This document shows positions 31,101 through 33,590 of a stretch of DNA of 33,590 nt, piece by piece. Source of the stretch: Dichomitus squalens LYAD-421 SS1 (taxonomy: Eukaryota; Basidiomycota; Agaricomycetes; Polyporales; Polyporaceae); NCBI RefSeq assembly GCF_000275845.1, contig NW_006766901.1:95145-128734 (forward strand), written 5' to 3'. The notes under the pieces were generated by a model that worked only from the letters and a program-made list of their open reading frames with translations, had not been told where the DNA came from and made no database searches. The translations under genes and the position numbers were made by a program. Every line of letters begins with the position of its first letter. Position 1 is the stretch's first letter.

Positions 31101-31969
31101 GGCTCTTCTCTAACCTACGACAGGACGACTGGGTGGCTCACCTACCGACCGCGGAGTTTGTGCTCAACAACCACGTCCACTCCGGACTCCAAGTCTCCCC
31201 CTTTGAGATCATCTACGGCTACCAGCCCAACTTCACGGTACCCATCAGCGCCCCCACCAAGTTCCCAGCGCTGGACAAGCGCTTGGAACTCTGGCGTGAG
31301 GTGCGAAAGGATGCGGAGGCAGCCCTTCGGATGGAGAAGGCCGCCATGAAGGAGTCGTTCGAGCGAGACAAGCCGAAACCCCACGAGTTTAAACCTGGAG
31401 ACCGCGTCTGGATGGACTCGCGAGACATCACCATCCATCAGGCCAGCCGCAAGCTTGGACCCCGATGACTTGGGCCATATGAAGTTTTGGAATGCACGGG
31501 CAAACTCACGTATCGACTTTAACTTCCCCCCTCCATGCAGAACCGACACACCATCATCCACGTTGATCACCTCACACCCTGAACAGGTAACAACATCAAC
31601 GGCATACTTCCACCCTCACCGGAACCAGTCGAAGTCGAAGGGGAACTCGAGTACGAGGTCGAAAAGATTGAGGACAGCCGCACCTACCGCAATCAGTTCC
31701 AATACCTGGTCAAGTGGAAGGGCTATGACGAAGGCCAGAACAGCTGGGAGCCGGCAGAGGACCTCACTCATTGCCAAGAGCTCATCGACGAATTCCACGA
31801 GCGGAACCCCACTGCCCCACGTCGAATTGCAGCTGTCATCTTTCAATCTCTTCCCTGGCAACCCCTCGTCAACTTCACCACTGCTGCACCCTCCGACCTC
31901 GAATGGGCTTCCGGACGACGCCTCGGCCTAGGGTCCATCGGAGACCGACGGACCTTAGGAGGGGAGTAA
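28171..31969 (+). pseudogene. Gypsy pol polyprotein with chromodomain, disrupted
   Basis: Domains in order: aspartic protease (DSGATALFI, about 28372); reverse transcriptase from about 28860 with FFVKKKDGKLRLVQDYRKLN, FDVRWGYHNVRI and catalytic YLDD (about 29443); RNase H from about 29900 with RNYEIY and HKPGKTNTQADPLS; integrase with the HHCC zinc site (CHDVITAGH...CDTCQ) and DDE core (GVDLITGLP, SDRGPQF, NGQTERANQE, 30770-31085); chromodomain (YLVKWKGYDEGQNSWEP, about 31707). The frame ends TAA 31967-31969, touching the 3' LTR. Stops are at 29386, 29521, 29975, 30389, 31466, 31520 and 31580. A 28-bp tandem duplication (29850-29877, 29878-29905) shifts frame just before RNase H. The catalytic Asp/Glu residues of integrase remain. 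Confidence 0.9.
29850..29905 (+). repeat. 28-bp tandem duplication in pol
   Basis: Two adjacent 28-bp units beginning GGTCTCCT differ at two bases (G/A and T/C). The duplication moves the frame by one base, and the frame downstream agrees with the shift. Confidence 0.85.
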
Positions 31970-32542
31970 TGTCACAGACGTTGGACAGGCACCCCTTTTT
32001 ACCGCCCATTCCCTCCCCTTTGACGCCCACCTTCCATTTCTGGACCATTTCCTTCTCTAGCCCATCCCAGTTTGGACACTGTAGATACGTTCCCATAGCC
32101 GCATGCTACGTTCCCGTGATTGCCATGTCCTTGCCTTTTCTTTCTCGCCCTTTGTTCTCCCTTTGTCATCCTCACTGCCTCGCTCTCGCGCCTTGTCCTT
32201 GGTTGCTAAGCAGCCCCTCCAGTATATAAGGACCCCCTTAGGCGCTTCCTAGTCCCCATCTCGACCTCTTGGTCATTGGGACTAGGTAAGTGACTATAGT
32301 GTTGTATCTCTCGTTGATTGCTAATGTATAACTTGGTCATTGGGACTAGTCTGTCACTGTCTGCATAAAGACTAGCTTTTGTAGGTCTTGTGCCTTTGTG
32401 CCGACCTCTGCTCTGCCCTCGTCGAGTTTCTTGACACGTTTATCCCTCTTCTCTCCCTTTTCCTCCTTTTAGCTCCTCGCCGCTCGCCTATGGGGTTGTC
32501 GCCAAACGTTGACCCGAGTCTACATGCCTAGTCGCCGCGACA
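31970..32542 (+). repeat. Gypsy 3' LTR
   Basis: It runs TGTCAC...GCGACA, 573 bp, with TATA box at 32223-32230. It shares many variants with the inverted fragment 25544-25997 that the 5' LTR lacks. Confidence 0.92.
32286..32349 (+). other. Putative 64-nt intron in gypsy 3' LTR
   Basis: Same unit as 26314-26377, here with donor GTAAGT. The branch-like CTAAT and the acceptor GGGACTAG are unchanged. Confidence 0.5.
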
Positions 32543-33492
32543 CACTCTTTTGCAAGAAAGACAAAAAGCTCGTAGCTCAGCTTAAAGCTCGCTTCATGCG
32601 CAAGCGGGAATGCCGCGATCTCGGCGATGCGAAGGAATTTCTGCATGTGTGAGTCGTGCGCAAAGGCCACAACATCCATTTAGGTTAATGCACCTATCTG
32701 GAGAAAGTACTGGAACACTGCAACATGTCAAATGCACAACCAGCTCCAACACCACTTCCTGTAGGTTACATACCTGCACCCAACAAAGGACAAGCAACAC
32801 CAGAACTTTGTTCACAGTTTCAAACAGTTATTGGATCCTTGCTCTACTTGATGCTTGGTACCAGACCAGATCTGGCATTTGCCGTGACCAAAATAGCACA
32901 GTTTGCATCAAACTCATCTGAAGAACACCTGAATCGTGCACTCTACTTCTGCCGATATCTAGTCGGGATAAAGGATCACTCCCTAGTCTATGACGGTGCT
33001 TCACAGTCAGACCTTGTCGCCGGTACTGATTCAGATTGGACCTCTGATCCCAACTCTCGTCGGTCACAGACCGGTTTCTTCTTGAAACTAGCAAACGGGA
33101 TCTTCTCGTGGCAATCACGAGCACAGAAGACCGTTGCTCTTTCTTCTACAGAAGCTGAGTACATGGCAATGAGCAATTGCAGTCGCGAAGTGGTCTGGGT
33201 TCGCAATCTACTTGCTGAACTTGACTACCATGTCAATTACATACCTCTATCTGGAGACAATCAAGGATCGATCTTTATTGTGTCGAGTCCTGTGACGGAG
33301 TTAAGGTCAAAGCACATTGACATCAAATATCACTATATCCGTGAGGTGCATGATAAAGGAATCATTGATGTCTTCTATATAGACGGAAGCGGCAATCCTG
33401 CGGACATCTTTACCAAGAACCTTGGTGTAGTGAAGTTCTTGAAATTTCGCTCACAACTTGGTCTCCGCTTCCCAAAGTCCAGAGCTGCTTAA
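32543..33492 (+). pseudogene. Copia reverse transcriptase end and RNase H
   Basis: From 32545 the frame gives the C-terminal part of a copia reverse transcriptase (KKDKKLVAQLKARF, DLGDAKEFLH), then TGA at 32650-32652 and TAA at 32686-32688. After these it is open to TAA near 33490. The open part holds the connection (IGSLLYLMLGTRPDLAFAV) and RNase H domain: GTDSDWTSDPNSRRSQTG, KTVALSSTEAEYMA, KHIDIKYHYIRE and DIFTKNL, the classic copia end. The key Asp and Glu are present. An ATG at 32725 starts the open part but is internal to the original protein. Confidence 0.9.
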
Positions 33493-33531
33493 AGCGCCTG
33501 CTACGCTTGCGTAACCATTTGGATACTTAGC

Positions 33532-33590
33532 GAGGGGGAGTGTTGAACAGGCGCTGGTTTACACAGCTGCCTATCAGAGCCGTCACAAGA
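33532..33590 (+). repeat. Copia polypurine tract and start of 3' LTR
   Basis: GAGGGGGAG (33532-33540) is the plus-strand primer site and abuts TGTTGAACAGG, the LTR head, at 33541. The window ends 50 bp into the LTR. Confidence 0.9.

Larger units (their letters stand above)
25998..32542 (+). mobile_element. Ty3/gypsy chromovirus, degenerate, nested in copia
   Basis: The 6,545-bp element has two 573-bp LTRs, a gag region, a pol frame (protease, reverse transcriptase, RNase H, integrase) and a C-terminal chromodomain, which defines chromoviruses and can steer integration to marked chromatin. A purine tract GGAGGGGAG precedes the 3' LTR. Nine in-frame stops and a 28-bp duplication disable it. 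The two flanks (CCGAT before 25544, CACTC after 32542) do not match, so the insertion is not simple. I see no clear tRNA primer match after the 5' LTR (TTAGGTCGAG); self-priming is possible. Confidence 0.93.
24398..33590 (+). mobile_element. Ty1/copia retrotransposon, centre replaced by gypsy insertion, right end cut by window
   Basis: Left part: 5' LTR (24398-24767), primer-binding site, leader and gag start, up to 25543. Right part: end of reverse transcriptase and RNase H (32543-33492), a polypurine tract (GAGGGGGAG, 33532-33540) and the first 50 bp of the 3' LTR (33541-33590). The protease, integrase and most of the reverse transcriptase are gone from between. The two LTR heads differ at about 4 bases plus one indel in 50 bp, so the insertion is not recent. 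The target duplication cannot be checked because the right end is outside the window. Confidence 0.9.

Noticed and set aside
1..33590. CRISPR arrays, operons and tRNA or rRNA genes
   Set aside because: The DNA is eukaryotic with introns. No spaced repeat array and no complete tRNA or rRNA was seen. The initiator-tRNA match at 24768 is only the primer site.

Overview
The window looks like nuclear DNA of a basidiomycete fungus, most likely a wood-decay polypore or relative. Genes are split by many 45-90 nt introns with GTRNGT donors and CTRAY-like branch sites, and P450 genes are abundant. An ERG2-type sterol isomerase, a fungal SPC2-like signal peptidase subunit and a DUF6534-like membrane protein are also typical. 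I read all of this by eye, so family names rest on recognised motifs and not on database searches.

Layout, left to right. (1) 1-3435 is a graveyard of cytochrome P450 genes. A P450 fragment is cut on its left by the end of an LTR and again in its last exon by a 331-bp MITE with 17-bp terminal inverted repeats. A second P450 relic follows with stops and a frameshift. (2) 4607-6286 is a multi-exon DUF6534-like membrane protein gene, possibly decayed. (3) 6930-8158 (-) is an alpha/beta hydrolase. (4) 8862-12345 holds a divergent housekeeping pair: ERG2-like sterol C-8 isomerase (-) and signal peptidase complex subunit 2 (+), sharing a 506-bp promoter region. (5) 12833-13883 (-) is a GST-like protein with a mitochondrial-looking N-terminal extension. 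(6) 14238-22661 holds two tandem P450 paralogues (both -), each with 14 exons of identical lengths and 548 codons' worth of protein, flanking a plus-strand F-box gene. The left paralogue has lost one splice acceptor. (7) 24398 to the right edge is a Ty1/copia element whose middle is replaced by a Ty3/gypsy chromovirus (25998-32542) plus an inverted piece of a related LTR. The two LTR segments form a 454-bp-arm fold-back. All coding parts of the retroelements carry nonsense codons.

The most unusual pattern is that three different LTR elements in this window carry what looks like a spliceable leader intron (GT...CTRAY...CTAG), and in each case a short direct repeat ending in CTAG sits at both splice borders. 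In the copia element the intron spans the end of the LTR and the primer-binding site, so a spliced RNA could be translated but not reverse transcribed.

The resident genes do not form an obvious single pathway. ERG2 acts in ergosterol synthesis, SPC2 in ER signal-peptide removal, the F-box protein in ubiquitin ligase targeting, and the P450s, GST and hydrolase fit oxidative or detoxification metabolism.
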